A DNA stretch of 64,000 nt from Pseudonocardia autotrophica (GCF_000717175.1 NZ_JNYD01000008.1:205120-269119); one strand, 5' to 3'; numbered from the stretch's first letter, positions 17,073 through 25,797 are shown. Made by a program: numbers and translations. Notes: a model not told the origin generated them from the letters alone.

Positions 17073-17402
17073 GTGGTGCAGGTCGTCGAGAACTTGACGT
17101 GGCTGTCGGGGCGTCTCGTCGGCAGGCAGCCGCATCCGCAGCGTGCGGGTTGGGATGTCGTCATCGTCCACGTCGAGGTGGCCCGTCCCGTGCCGGACAA
17201 GGCGGACCTGTTGTCCCGGCACGAGGGTGAGGATCTGCCCGTCGGGTTCCGGCACGAGTTGCTGGCAGATGCCCGACCGGGGGCCCATCTCACCTTCAGG
17301 GCCCGCTTCACCCCCGCCGGAGCTCTCGCCGAGGCGTATCCGGACGAGGGTGACCTCGTGGTGCGTCCGATCCAGCCGCCGAGCAGTCCACCTGCACACT
17401 GA
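17073..17402 (+). CDS. Small hypothetical protein downstream of the M6 protease
   Basis: 109 residues from GTG 17073, about 105 bases after the M6 gene on the same strand. It has no signal peptide or membrane helix. The sequence looks beta-rich (GWDVVIVHVEVARPVP, HLTFRARFTPAG). No family recognised. Position suggests a partner of the protease, possibly an inhibitor or substrate adaptor. The reading frame has good third-position GC, which supports coding. Confidence 0.5.
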   Translation: MVQVVENLTWLSGRLVGRQPHPQRAGWDVVIVHVEVARPVPDKADLLSRHEGEDLPVGFRHELLADARPGAHLTFRARFTPAGALAEAYPDEGDLVVRPIQPPSSPPAH

Positions 17403-17969
17403 TGTCCATGACCGTCGTGCGCCGGGCCCGGCCGCGAGGCTCCGCCGCCGACTCGGCCGGCCCGGATCGCCTGTGACGGACTGGCGGGGCACCGTCAGTC
17501 GGCCGGCCGTTCGGGTATGCGGAGGGCCTGTCCGGTCTGGATCTTGTTGGGATCGCCAGTCGATCGCGGTTGGCAGCGAAGAGCATCTCGTGCAGCGCCG
17601 AATTGTTGTACTTCAGCCGTGCTATCCCTGACAGCGTCTCGCCGGCCCCCACGATGTGCTCGCCGAACCCCACGTATTCGTACGGCTGCACGAGCGCGGG
17701 ACCGAAGGCCACACGGACGACCTGCTTGTGCAGCTCCGTCGCCGACCCGCCCGACGAGTACTCGAACACCTCGACCGAGCCGAGGTAGGTGGACGGGACA
17801 CGCGTCTGCACTGTGAAGCTGACCAGGAATGTGTCCCAGAGCCCGGTCCCACCCACCTTGAACGTGGTCTCGTCGAGCACGTTTGAGTGGTCGTCGCGGA
17901 GACGAGCGGCGAGCACCCCCTCGAATCCGGTTCCGACGCCGTGGTTCCCCCGAAATCGTGGAGGGTTCC

Positions 17970-18899
17970 CTATGCCGCGTCTCGGGTGAGGGCGGCGTTC
18001 TCGTAGATGATCGGTGGGAGCCCGGCGGCGGCGCTGTGTCGTCGCCGGTGGTTGTAGAAGCCGTAGCACCAGTCGATGACCACCGCCCGAGCCCTGCTGG
18101 TGGTGTCGAAGTCGTTGCGGGACAGTACTTCCCACTCCAGGCTGGAGAAGAACGCCTCCGCCGCGGCGTTGTCGAAGCACGACCCGACCCGGCCCATGGA
18201 CTGGCGGATGTTCAGCCGCCGACACAGCGCGGTGAAGTTGCCCGCGGTGTAGGTCGAGCCGCGGTCGGTGTGGAAGATCACCCCTGCGATCCGGTCCGCG
18301 CCGCCGCGGGCCGCGACGGCCATCCGGATTGCCTCACAGGCCAACTCGGCGTTCGGGTGCAGTCCGGTGGCCGCGCCGAGCAGCCGCCGCGAGTACAGGT
18401 CGATCACCGTGGCCAGATACAGCTTGCCCGCCGCGGTGGGGATCTCGGTCATGTCCCCGACCCAGCGGCGGTTCGGCTCGGCCGCGGTGAAGGCCCGGCG
18501 CAGCAGGTCCGGGAACTTCGGCGCCGCCTTGTCCTGGCGGGTCAGCCCGTTGCGGCGGCGAATCCGGCGGGCGACCAGGCCTTGGCGGCGCATCGAGTCC
18601 GCCACGGTCTTCTCCGACACCTTCCACCCGGCCTCACGCAGGTCGGCGTGCAGACGGGGCGAGCCGTGCAGACGCTGGGCGTCGTCGAACGCCACGGCCA
18701 CGGCGGCGTCCAACGCGCTACGGCGCCGCTCGGTCGGGGTCGCGCCACCGTCGGGGCTGTTGGCGCGGTCGAGCCACTTGTACAGCCAGGAGATCGACAC
18801 CCCGAGCAGCGCGCAGGCCAGCGTGTGCGGCACCCGGTGGAAGGTCCTCTGGTCGGCGATGAAACGGGCCACGCTCACTTCGTCGCCTCCTTGACCCAC
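17970..18899 (-). CDS. IS3-family transposase OrfB (DDE integrase)
   Basis: Up to 309 residues. An HTH_21-like region is followed by the rve integrase core: RWVGDMTEIPT (first Asp), FHTDRGSTYT (second Asp), and FDNAAAEAFFSSLEWE (catalytic Glu). ORF B overlaps the end of orfA by 25 bases in a different phase, so it is probably made by programmed frameshifting as an OrfAB fusion. The start at 18899 is therefore nominal. It appears intact and may be active. Confidence 0.9.
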   Translation of the reverse strand: MGQGGDEVSVARFIADQRTFHRVPHTLACALLGVSISWLYKWLDRANSPDGGATPTERRRSALDAAVAVAFDDAQRLHGSPRLHADLREAGWKVSEKTVADSMRRQGLVARRIRRRNGLTRQDKAAPKFPDLLRRAFTAAEPNRRWVGDMTEIPTAAGKLYLATVIDLYSRRLLGAATGLHPNAELACEAIRMAVAARGGADRIAGVIFHTDRGSTYTAGNFTALCRRLNIRQSMGRVGSCFDNAAAEAFFSSLEWEVLSRNDFDTTSRARAVVIDWCYGFYNHRRRHSAAAGLPPIIYENAALTRDAA

Positions 18900-19165
18900 A
18901 GGACCACGGATCGCTTGAGGACATCACGCTCCATCCGCAGCTCGGCGTTCTCCGCCCGGAGCCGCTTGAGCTCCTCAACGTCGCCCCGGGACAGGCCCTC
19001 GGTGTCCTCGCGGGCCTCGCGTGCGCGGGCCACCCAGTTGCCCAGCGTGCCCTCGTTAACCCCCAGGTCGCGGGCGACCTGGGCGATCGGCTTGCCCGTC
19101 TCCTCCACGATCCGGACCGCCCCGTCACGGAACTCCCGGTCGTATCGCTTCCGTACCTCTGGCAT
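18875..19165 (-). CDS. IS3-family transposase OrfA (helix-turn-helix)
   Basis: 96 residues. It begins MPEVRKRYDREFRDGAVRI, the usual opening of IS3 OrfA proteins, with an HTH (KPIAQVARDLGVNEGTLGNW) and a leucine-zipper-like end (EELKRLRAENAELRMERDVL). It binds the element ends and is the first part of the OrfAB transposase. Confidence 0.9.
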   Translation of the reverse strand: MPEVRKRYDREFRDGAVRIVEETGKPIAQVARDLGVNEGTLGNWVARAREAREDTEGLSRGDVEELKRLRAENAELRMERDVLKRSVVLWVKEATK

Positions 19166-19336
19166 CGCTACCCCTTATAGCTGATGCCTCCCCGATCATG
19201 GGGGAACCGCACGCCCACGACGGAGATGGTGTTGCCGACGATGTCGAACTCGCCTGGGTTGCGGATGATGACCGGTGGAATGCCACTCATGTAAACGAAC
19301 CCTTCAGGAGTCGGTGGAACGGCCGGACCGGCTGAA

Positions 19337-20107
19337 TCAGAGGGTGAACTGCTTGAGGTCGACCCCGTTCAGCTGTTCATAGGTGCGCAGGCGCATTCGG
19401 AACATGCCGTGGTCGCCCCAGCCCGTACCCCAGCTGTTGGCGTAGGTGATGACGCTGTCGAAGACGTCACGGGTGTCGAGCTCGACGCCGAGCGCCTCGA
19501 CCTCGTGACCTCCGGCGATCCCGCTGGACGTCCAGGTCGGGTCCGCGTCGATGAATCCGTCGGCGTCCGGTTGGAAGAACGCTCGGTACCACGGCATGCC
19601 CTGGAGCACAGGGCCCGACTGGAGCAGGGTCAGGAATCCGTAGGCCGTGCGAGCCCAGGTGTAGCCCTTGATGGTGCCCCTCGACTTCAGGACCCGGCAG
19701 ATCGCGAGCCCTGACGAACCGGTGTCCTCGGGTGGGTACGACCCCGGGAACGGGTCGATCTCGGTTGCCTCTGAGTAGAGCTTGACCGCGAACTTCTCGC
19801 AGGCTCGTTCGTCGTCCGGATCGGGAAGAACCTTCTGGCCGACAGCACTGTAGAAGGGTTCGGTGCCCAGGGCACCGGTGCCGGCATTGCCCGTGCACGA
19901 ACCGAGCTTCCCCTGATCGAGAATGGTCACGACACGCTGCCAGAGGCGGTCCTTCAGAGTCGTGTTCATGGCGGCCACGTCGTTCTCGACCATGTAAGCC
20001 AAGCTTCGGGCGTCCAGCAGTTGGTGCCGGCCGAGCCGCATGCCGTGCTGCGGATCTTCGCTCATCCGATGGTAGAGAATTCCGTTTCCGAGGAGCCCGT
20101 GGAACAT
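19337..20107 (-). CDS. Papain-like (C1) cysteine peptidase, apparently cytoplasmic
   Basis: 256 residues. ATG 20107 follows GGGGG by nine bases; a TTG nine bases earlier is too close to that site. The papain triad is readable: Gln65 and Cys71 in DQGKLGSCTGNAG, His201 in AGGHEVEALGV, Asn224 in YANSWGTGWGDHG. There is no signal peptide and only a short N-terminal region, so it is not a classic secreted proenzyme. Divergent from it, 331 bases away, is a chagasin-like inhibitor of exactly this peptidase class, and two identical 16-bp palindromes lie between them. It looks like a protease whose activity is held in check, perhaps an abortive effector. The role is inferred; the family call is firm. 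Confidence 0.85.
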   Translation of the reverse strand: MFHGLLGNGILYHRMSEDPQHGMRLGRHQLLDARSLAYMVENDVAAMNTTLKDRLWQRVVTILDQGKLGSCTGNAGTGALGTEPFYSAVGQKVLPDPDDERACEKFAVKLYSEATEIDPFPGSYPPEDTGSSGLAICRVLKSRGTIKGYTWARTAYGFLTLLQSGPVLQGMPWYRAFFQPDADGFIDADPTWTSSGIAGGHEVEALGVELDTRDVFDSVITYANSWGTGWGDHGMFRMRLRTYEQLNGVDLKQFTL

Positions 20108-20226
20108 CTCGATCAACCCCCGTCAGTTGGTCGGCCTGGGAACACGACGACGCCGGGCCCGAGTGACCGACTTCGTCGCACTCGGTGGCGCGGCATCATT
20201 GTCGTCCCGGCGACTGCTCGGGCGAG

Positions 20227-20242
20227 TACGCAGTACTGCGTA
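20227..20242. promoter_or_regulatory. Perfect 16-bp palindrome TACGCAGTACTGCGTA, copy 1
   Basis: A perfect dyad, repeated identically 48 bases downstream (about 4.5 helical turns). It is placed between the divergent peptidase and inhibitor genes, which is the expected position for an operator controlling both. Related half-sites occur upstream of other genes in the island. Confidence 0.6.
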
Positions 20243-20274
20243 GTATCTGTGCGGGCTTGAAGCGCCTCCAAGAA

Positions 20275-20290
20275 TACGCAGTACTGCGTA
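20275..20290. promoter_or_regulatory. Perfect 16-bp palindrome TACGCAGTACTGCGTA, copy 2
   Basis: Identical to copy 1 at 20227. Two exact copies of a 16-bp dyad in a 331-base gap would be very unlikely by chance. It is probably the binding site of a dimeric regulator. No regulator gene is obvious next to it. Confidence 0.6.
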
Positions 20291-20438
20291 CCCGCCTATA
20301 CCGGACCTGCTGTGAAGAATGGGTCGCGACGCCGACCGAAGCCGCGGTAGCGTGTGCCTACCGGCAGCAGGGACAGCCTCCTGCTCCCGAAGCGGGACGA
20401 CGCCGTGCACGCCTGACCGCACAGGTGGAGGAGGGCGC

Positions 20439-20744
20439 GTGGAGCTGAGCGCAGCCGACGCGAATTCGAGGCGTTCCGCGACGGTCGGGGACGAGATCGT
20501 CGTTCGCCTTCCGGAGACACCCACGTCCGGGTATCAGTGGCTTCCGGAGATCGATCCCTCGGCGCTGCAGGTGGTCGACGATACGTACGAGTTCGATCAG
20601 AACCGGCGTGGGGGCAGCGGAGTCCATCGCTTCACTTTTCGGGCGCTCCGCGAGGGGCCCACACTGTTGAAGCTCGTGAACCGTCGGCCGTGGGAGCAGC
20701 AGGGTTCCGAGGAGTACCGGGTGGACCTGCGTATCCGACGCTGA
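20439..20744 (+). CDS. Chagasin-type (I42) inhibitor of papain-like peptidases
   Basis: 101 residues from GTG 20439 with GGAGGAGGG upstream. The frame is open further back but without a site. Chagasin-fold motifs: GDEIVVRLPETPTSGYQW (the N-P-T-x-G-Y/F-type loop, here TPTSGY), GGSGVHRFTFRAL (the G-G-x-G loop), and LKLVNRRPWE (the R-P-W loop). All three inhibitory loops of family I42 are present. It has no signal peptide. It is encoded divergently from a papain-like peptidase with both lacking export signals, so it most likely protects the cell against that enzyme. Confidence 0.85.
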   Translation: MELSAADANSRRSATVGDEIVVRLPETPTSGYQWLPEIDPSALQVVDDTYEFDQNRRGGSGVHRFTFRALREGPTLLKLVNRRPWEQQGSEEYRVDLRIRR

Positions 20745-20807
20745 GCCCTTGCGCATGGTGCGGCCCGCCGTCGGAACCCTCGGAATCTCCCCGGGTATGG
20801 GAAGAAC

Positions 20808-20826
20808 TACGTATTGCTCACGTACT
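20808..20826. promoter_or_regulatory. TACGTA-N7-CGTACT element before the EACC1/caspase operon
   Basis: Same plan as the 15312 and 20227 sites but with one more spacer base. It lies about 72 bases before the EACC1-like start. Putative operator. Confidence 0.35.
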
Positions 20827-20898
20827 CGCGACGCGTCAGCGTCTGTTCTCGTCGTCAACGGTCGAGAATCGGGGATCAGGCGTGTGGAGGAGTCGCGC

Positions 20899-21345
20899 AT
20901 GAACGTGCGGATCGAGTTGCAGGGACCCGCGGTCTCGTCGGATGATCTTCGCTCCTTACGTGCATGGCTCGTGGAGGAGGAGGACCTGCGTGGTCGTGTC
21001 CGCGAGGTGCAGAGAGCACCTGATGCGGACAGCCTGGGGCCGACGCTCGAAGCCCTGCAGATCATCGCCGATCCAGCGGCGGGAGTGCTCACCGCCGCGC
21101 TGGTCACCTGGCTGAAGAACCGCACCGGCACTCTCAAATTGGTCGTGAGGTCCGAGAGCGGTGCAAGCGTGGAACTGGAGTCGAGTCACGCGCGCACGGT
21201 CCGGGCTGAGGAAGTGGGCGACCTGGCGGAGCGTCTCTCCGCGATGATCGAGGAAGAGCCGGAGCACGCCGACCCCGATGGACCAGGACGAGTCGCCGAG
21301 GTCCGTTCCGTTCGACGCGGCCAGGCCGGGGCGAACCGGGAATGA
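20899..21345 (+). CDS. EACC1-like effector-associated protein
   Basis: 148 residues from ATG 20899 with GGAGGAG upstream. It begins VRIELQGPAVSSDDLRSLRAWL, continues EEEDLRGRVREVQ, then GVLTAALVTWLKNRTGTLKLVV with one hydrophobic helix, then a short beta strand. This is the layout of the 'effector-associated constant component 1' proteins that accompany caspase, TIR or trypsin effector modules in actinobacteria. Its stop overlaps the start of the caspase-STAND gene (ATGA). It probably links sensor and effector by homotypic contact. Recognition is by pattern and context. Confidence 0.7.
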   Translation: MNVRIELQGPAVSSDDLRSLRAWLVEEEDLRGRVREVQRAPDADSLGPTLEALQIIADPAAGVLTAALVTWLKNRTGTLKLVVRSESGASVELESSHARTVRAEEVGDLAERLSAMIEEEPEHADPDGPGRVAEVRSVRRGQAGANRE

Positions 21346-24300
21346 CCGGCCTGGACGGCGCGGGTGTCCGAGTCGTTCTGCTGGGAACGGGGTCGCACGG
21401 CGCGGGCTCGGTCCTGCCGCCGGTGCCGGCTGTCCCGGCGACCGTGCGCGCCGTGGAACACTGCCTGCTTCATGTCTGCGGAGTTCGCACGGAGAACGTG
21501 AGTTCCCTGATCGATCCGGCCGATCCGGAAAGGGCGCTCGACGCGATCATCGGAGCGTCGTCTGCGGCCACCGACGTCCTTCTGGTGTATTACGTCGGGC
21601 ACGGGGTCTTGAATGCTGCGGGCAACCTTCACCTGGCAACTCGGGCGACGATCGACCTGACGCGGGGTAAGGCCGGATTTCAGGCATTGTCGTATGTCGA
21701 GATCGCCGAGGCGGTGCTGAACTGTCAGGCGCGCACAGTCATCGTCGTCCTGGACTGCTGCTACTCGAACCGGGCGCACGTTCCGGTACCGAGCGGCGCC
21801 CTTCTCGTGTCGGCCGACCGCGATGAGCATGCCCTGGCCCCTGTAGGTGAGCAGTACACCGGGTTCAGCGGGGAACTGGTCCGTGCGTTGTGTGAGGGCG
21901 TGCCGACGGCGCCGGCCCATATCCGGCTGCAGCATCTCTACGACTACTTGTCCCGCAGGATGACGGTCCGTGGCCGCCCCCAGCCGATTCTTCGCACCGG
22001 GAACCTCGCGAGCGACGTGGCGCTGGCGGTCAACCGCGCGTACAGGAACGAACCGGAGCCGCCCGACGCGCCGACGGAACCCGAGTGGAGAGGAACGTGT
22101 CCCTACCGCGGACTGGAGCCGTATTCGGCTCAGGACCATCTGGTTTTCCGGGGCAGGGGCGCTCTTACGGCGCACGTACTGAGCCGCCTCGCCGAGCGCA
22201 CCCGTACCGGTGGAGTGACCGTGGTCGCGGGGCCCTCGGGATCCGGCAAGTCGTCGCTACTTGCCGCGGGTGTCCTTCCGGCGATCTCACACGGGGACCT
22301 GGGGGTGACGGGTTCGGCAGCGTGGCCGCATATCACGATCACGCCGGGACCCGACCCGTTCCGCGCCTTGGCGGCCGGGCTCGCGCGGCTCACCGGTCAA
22401 GACGCGGGTCTGCTGGCGGCACACCTCGTCCGGGGGCCGCGGGCCGTGCGCGAAGCCATTGCCGACGTCGTCGCTCCGCGGTCTGCCGTCAACAGGACCG
22501 ACCAGCGAGTGGTGCTCGTCGTGGATCAGTTCGAGGAGCTCTTCACTCACGTGACCTCGGACGAGGTGCGGCACGACTTCGTGGCTGCACTGCACGCCGT
22601 GGCCGGAGCCGGGGAGCACGCCCTGGCTCTGGTCGTTCTCGGACTACGGTCGGACTTTCATGGGCAGTGTGCCCGCTTCCCCGCTCTGGTGACCGCGCTC
22701 GAGAGCAACCAGATCGTCGTCGGGCCCATGTCCTACCGCGAGCTGCGGGCCGCGATCGTCGAACCCGCCCAAGAGGCCGGCCTCGAACTGGAGCCCGGCC
22801 TCGTCGACATCTTGCTCCGCGACACCGGCGCCGTCCCGAGCTACGACCGAAGTGCCGAATACGATCCAGGCGCTCTGCCCTACCTCTCGCACGCACTGCT
22901 CGCCACGTGGCAGCGCCGCCGCAACAACCTCTTGACCGTCCGGGGATATCACGAGGTGGGCGGCGTGGTCGGGGCGATCGCCGGTACCGCCGACCGTACC
23001 TTCTCGTCTCTGGACGTCGCGGCTCAGCAGGCAGCACGACGGTTGCTCCTTGCGATGGTCCGGATCAGTGCGGATACGCCTGACACGCGCCGCCGCCTCT
23101 CGTACGACTCGATGTTCGAGGTCCTGCCGCACAGGGCACCTGCGAGCGCAGCACTCCATGCGCTCGCCGACGCACGCCTGATCACCTTGGATCAACACGG
23201 CGCGCAGATCACTCATGAAGCCCTCATACGTTCGTGGCCGCGGCTACGGGAGTGGCTCGACCAGGACAGGGCCGAGCGGCTCCTGCACCAAGCGGTGGAG
23301 GATGCAGCGGCAGCCTGGAAGAACGAGCACAGGGATGCGTCTCTTCTGTATCGCGGGAGCCGACTGGCGACTGCCCGCGATTGGGCGATGACACGGCCAC
23401 CCACCGAGCTCAGCGTCACCGCTCGCGAGTTCATGGCCGCGTCCGTCCGGTACCGACGCCGTGCCCGACGCGCTCGTCAGAGCGGAGTAGCCGCGCTGGC
23501 CGTCCTGTTGGTCCTGGTGACCGGTGTTTCGGTGTTCGCCCTGCAGCAGCGCGCCGTTGCAGACACACAACGCGACCGCGCAGTGTTCAACCAGCTACTC
23601 GCCAAGGCCGATCAGCTACTGGACAGTGACCAATCCCTCGCGGCTCAGCTGCTCGTCACCGCGTATCGGATGTCGCCGACTCCGGCTCTCTACACGAAAT
23701 TGGTCGAGACGGGAGCGCGGGCATTGTCGAGACCGTTCACCCTCGGCGGGAAAGATGTCTACTGTGTGGCATTCAGTCCAGACGGAAGTTTACTGGCAAC
23801 TGCCGGCGCGGATAACACCCTGCAGATGTGGAAGGTCGACCGCGAGGGCCATGTGGCTCCGGTGGGGTCGCCGGTCGGAGTGACTGTATACGCGGTACGC
23901 GCGCTTGCTTTTAGGCCGGACGGCAAGCTGCTCTTCACAGGTGACGGCAATGGCGCGATGCATCTCTGGAGGGTAGGTGCCGAGGGTGATCTCACACCTG
24001 TGGACGGGACGTTCAATCACGGCGCCTGGGTCACCTCGGCCGCCTTCAGCCCGGACGGTCGGACACTTGCAACCGCAAGCTCGGACAATACCGTGAAATT
24101 GTGGGACGTCACGGATCCGGCGCGCTGGAAGCCGGCCGGCCCACCACTCTCGGGCCACAGCAACTTCGTCTATTCAGTCGCATTCAGCCGCGATGGGCGG
24201 CATCTCGCCACGGGCGCCGGGGACTCGACGGTCCGGCTCTGGGATGTGTCCGACCCTTCAACTGCCAACTCCAAGGTCCTGATTCTGCGAGGTCACACGG

Positions 24301-25769
24301 CTTTCGTCACCTCGGTCGCGTTCAGCCCGGACGGCCGGACCTTGGCCAGCGGGGGCGGCGATGGCAAAGTTAGGTTATGGGATGCGAGCGATCCTGGAGG
24401 CGCCAACGGTGTACGGCCGAGAGGTGCGCCACTGGCCGGTCACAACTCGGTGACCTCACTTTCCTACAATTCGGCGGGAAATATGCTGGCAAGCGGGGGA
24501 GACGAAGGTACGGTGCGACTGTGGGATCTCGGCAGCGCTGACGGTGCAGCCCTGATGGGTACACCCCTGAAGGGGCACAAAGGCCCTTTGTGGTCCGTCG
24601 CCTTCCGCTCTGAGGCAAACTTGCTGGCGACCGCCAGCGCCGACGGGACTTTCCGAGTGTGGGATCTGCCGAATATCGCAACGCATTCTCAACCTGTCAA
24701 TTCGGTGGGGTTCAGTCCGGACGGGCGGACTCTGGCGACTGGGACCTCGCCGGTCGCCGGTACGACTGCCGGTCCTTCCGGCCCAGGTGACGCCGCTACC
24801 TCTGGTCCCTCGTTGTGGTTCTGGCAGCTGCCCGGGCTGGAGGAGCCGGTCCCCGTGGCCGGGTCGAAGACGGATTCTCACACGAGCATCGTCGGCGGTT
24901 TCACATCGGACGGGCGTTTACTAATCACGGGTAGTCCTCAGGGTGTGCAGTTGTGGGACGCCAGCGTCCCCGATCGCGTGATACCCGATGGACAACCGAT
25001 CTTGTCCCCGTCCGGAAACTTGTACTGGTTGGGGGTGACGAACAACGCAATGTTGATCGGTGACTCCGACGGGCGTGTACAGATTTGGGACATCGGGTTC
25101 TCGCGAGAACCGTCTGCGGTCGGAGGCCCAATACAAGTCGGTCAGGGCGCCGACGCAGGCCCTGTGATCCACTCGATGGACCTCAGCCCCGATGGACGCA
25201 CCATTGCTGTAGGGTACGACGACTACAGTCTCGGCATCTTCCAGATAGGCGGCTCACCTGGAGAAGAACCTCACTCGTCCTATTGGCAGGTCGCGGGCGC
25301 CACGGTCGACGCACTCGCTTTCAGCCCCGATGGTCACTCACTCGCGGTGAGTAACGACAATGGCCGAGTAGAACTCTGGGATGTTACGAACCCGAACTCC
25401 ATCGCGTCGATAAGTGCGATAGCGACCGGTCACTCGGGTTATGTGCCGAGCCTCGCGTTCAGTGCGGACGGGCTAATCCTGGCAACGGGTGGCGCCGACA
25501 AGACGGTCCGTTTGTGGAACGTCGCCGACCGTGCGAACCCGACCAGCGTCGGTGAGCCGCTGACGGGCCACACCGACGCAGTTACGCATCTCGCCTTCAG
25601 CCGCGACGGGCGCTATTTGGCGAGTGGAAGCGTGGACAGGACGGTTAGCCTGTGGGACACCGATGTCCTCGGAGCGATCGCCCGCATCTGCACTGACGCC
25701 GGAGAGGTCATCTCTGCCGAACAGCAGCAGCTCTACGATCTCGAAGTACCGTCGCTGCAGGCGTGTTGA
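21342..25769 (+). CDS. Caspase-nSTAND-WD40 giant protein
   Basis: A 1475-residue protein. Caspase domain at about 1-230: catalytic His87 in YYVGHG and Cys in VVLDCCYS (Cys139/140). nSTAND1-type NTPase: entry motif CPYRGLEPYSAQDHLVFRGR, Walker A GPSGSGKSS at 297-305, Walker B VLVVDQFEELF. A winged-helix/helical region follows, then a membrane-like helix near 710-730 (GVAALAVLLVLVTGVSVFAL). From about residue 800 there are about 14 WD repeats (AFSPDGRTLATASSDNTVKLWD and variants), enough for two seven-bladed propellers. WD repeats sense, STAND oligomerises, and the caspase cleaves: a bacterial regulated-cell-death architecture. It is translationally coupled to EACC1. No internal stop or shift seen. 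Confidence 0.9.
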   Translation: MTGLDGAGVRVVLLGTGSHGAGSVLPPVPAVPATVRAVEHCLLHVCGVRTENVSSLIDPADPERALDAIIGASSAATDVLLVYYVGHGVLNAAGNLHLATRATIDLTRGKAGFQALSYVEIAEAVLNCQARTVIVVLDCCYSNRAHVPVPSGALLVSADRDEHALAPVGEQYTGFSGELVRALCEGVPTAPAHIRLQHLYDYLSRRMTVRGRPQPILRTGNLASDVALAVNRAYRNEPEPPDAPTEPEWRGTCPYRGLEPYSAQDHLVFRGRGALTAHVLSRLAERTRTGGVTVVAGPSGSGKSSLLAAGVLPAISHGDLGVTGSAAWPHITITPGPDPFRALAAGLARLTGQDAGLLAAHLVRGPRAVREAIADVVAPRSAVNRTDQRVVLVVDQFEELFTHVTSDEVRHDFVAALHAVAGAGEHALALVVLGLRSDFHGQCARFPALVTALESNQIVVGPMSYRELRAAIVEPAQEAGLELEPGLVDILLRDTGAVPSYDRSAEYDPGALPYLSHALLATWQRRRNNLLTVRGYHEVGGVVGAIAGTADRTFSSLDVAAQQAARRLLLAMVRISADTPDTRRRLSYDSMFEVLPHRAPASAALHALADARLITLDQHGAQITHEALIRSWPRLREWLDQDRAERLLHQAVEDAAAAWKNEHRDASLLYRGSRLATARDWAMTRPPTELSVTAREFMAASVRYRRRARRARQSGVAALAVLLVLVTGVSVFALQQRAVADTQRDRAVFNQLLAKADQLLDSDQSLAAQLLVTAYRMSPTPALYTKLVETGARALSRPFTLGGKDVYCVAFSPDGSLLATAGADNTLQMWKVDREGHVAPVGSPVGVTVYAVRALAFRPDGKLLFTGDGNGAMHLWRVGAEGDLTPVDGTFNHGAWVTSAAFSPDGRTLATASSDNTVKLWDVTDPARWKPAGPPLSGHSNFVYSVAFSRDGRHLATGAGDSTVRLWDVSDPSTANSKVLILRGHTAFVTSVAFSPDGRTLASGGGDGKVRLWDASDPGGANGVRPRGAPLAGHNSVTSLSYNSAGNMLASGGDEGTVRLWDLGSADGAALMGTPLKGHKGPLWSVAFRSEANLLATASADGTFRVWDLPNIATHSQPVNSVGFSPDGRTLATGTSPVAGTTAGPSGPGDAATSGPSLWFWQLPGLEEPVPVAGSKTDSHTSIVGGFTSDGRLLITGSPQGVQLWDASVPDRVIPDGQPILSPSGNLYWLGVTNNAMLIGDSDGRVQIWDIGFSREPSAVGGPIQVGQGADAGPVIHSMDLSPDGRTIAVGYDDYSLGIFQIGGSPGEEPHSSYWQVAGATVDALAFSPDGHSLAVSNDNGRVELWDVTNPNSIASISAIATGHSGYVPSLAFSADGLILATGGADKTVRLWNVADRANPTSVGEPLTGHTDAVTHLAFSRDGRYLASGSVDRTVSLWDTDVLGAIARICTDAGEVISAEQQQLYDLEVPSLQAC

Positions 25770-25797
25770 CATCTGCTTCAATGGCGATGGCTCCTGC

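Larger units (their letters stand above)
17948..19203 (-). mobile_element. IS3-family insertion sequence, about 1.26 kb
   Basis: It carries orfA and orfB on the minus strand. Ends are imperfect inverted repeats: at the left CCCC...AATCGTGGAGG, at the right (reverse complement) CCCC..GATCGGGGAGG. It sits inside the Gmad2-LysM gene between residues 30 and 31. No clear target duplication can be read because the junctions fall in C/G runs, so the ends are accurate to a few bases. Confidence 0.8.
17495..19290 (-). pseudogene. Gmad2-LysM protein gene, split by an IS3-type element and frameshifted
   Basis: The N-terminal 30 codons run from ATG 19290 to 19201 (MSGIPPVIIRNPGEFDIVGN...VRFP). The rest resumes beyond the insertion at 17949 in the same phase (GNHGVGTGFEGVL), so deleting the element restores V-R-F-P-G-N-H. 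Together they form a Gmad2-type immunoglobulin-like domain: NPGEFDIVGNTISVVG, ETTFKVGGTGLWDTFLVSF, GSVEVFEYSSGG. A LysM domain follows (HIVGAGETLSGIARLKYNN). Inside LysM, near 17562, a one-base shift is needed to read GDPNKIQTGQALRIPERPAD and the stop at 17495. It has no signal peptide, unlike typical LysM wall proteins. The gene is broken at least once for certain (insertion); the frameshift could be a consensus error. Confidence 0.75.
20108..20438. other. Divergent control region between peptidase and inhibitor
   Basis: 331 bases without a convincing gene. It holds the two identical palindromes annotated at 20227 and 20275, and both promoters must lie here. The inhibitor's ribosome site (GGAGGAGGG) ends the region. 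Confidence 0.5.
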
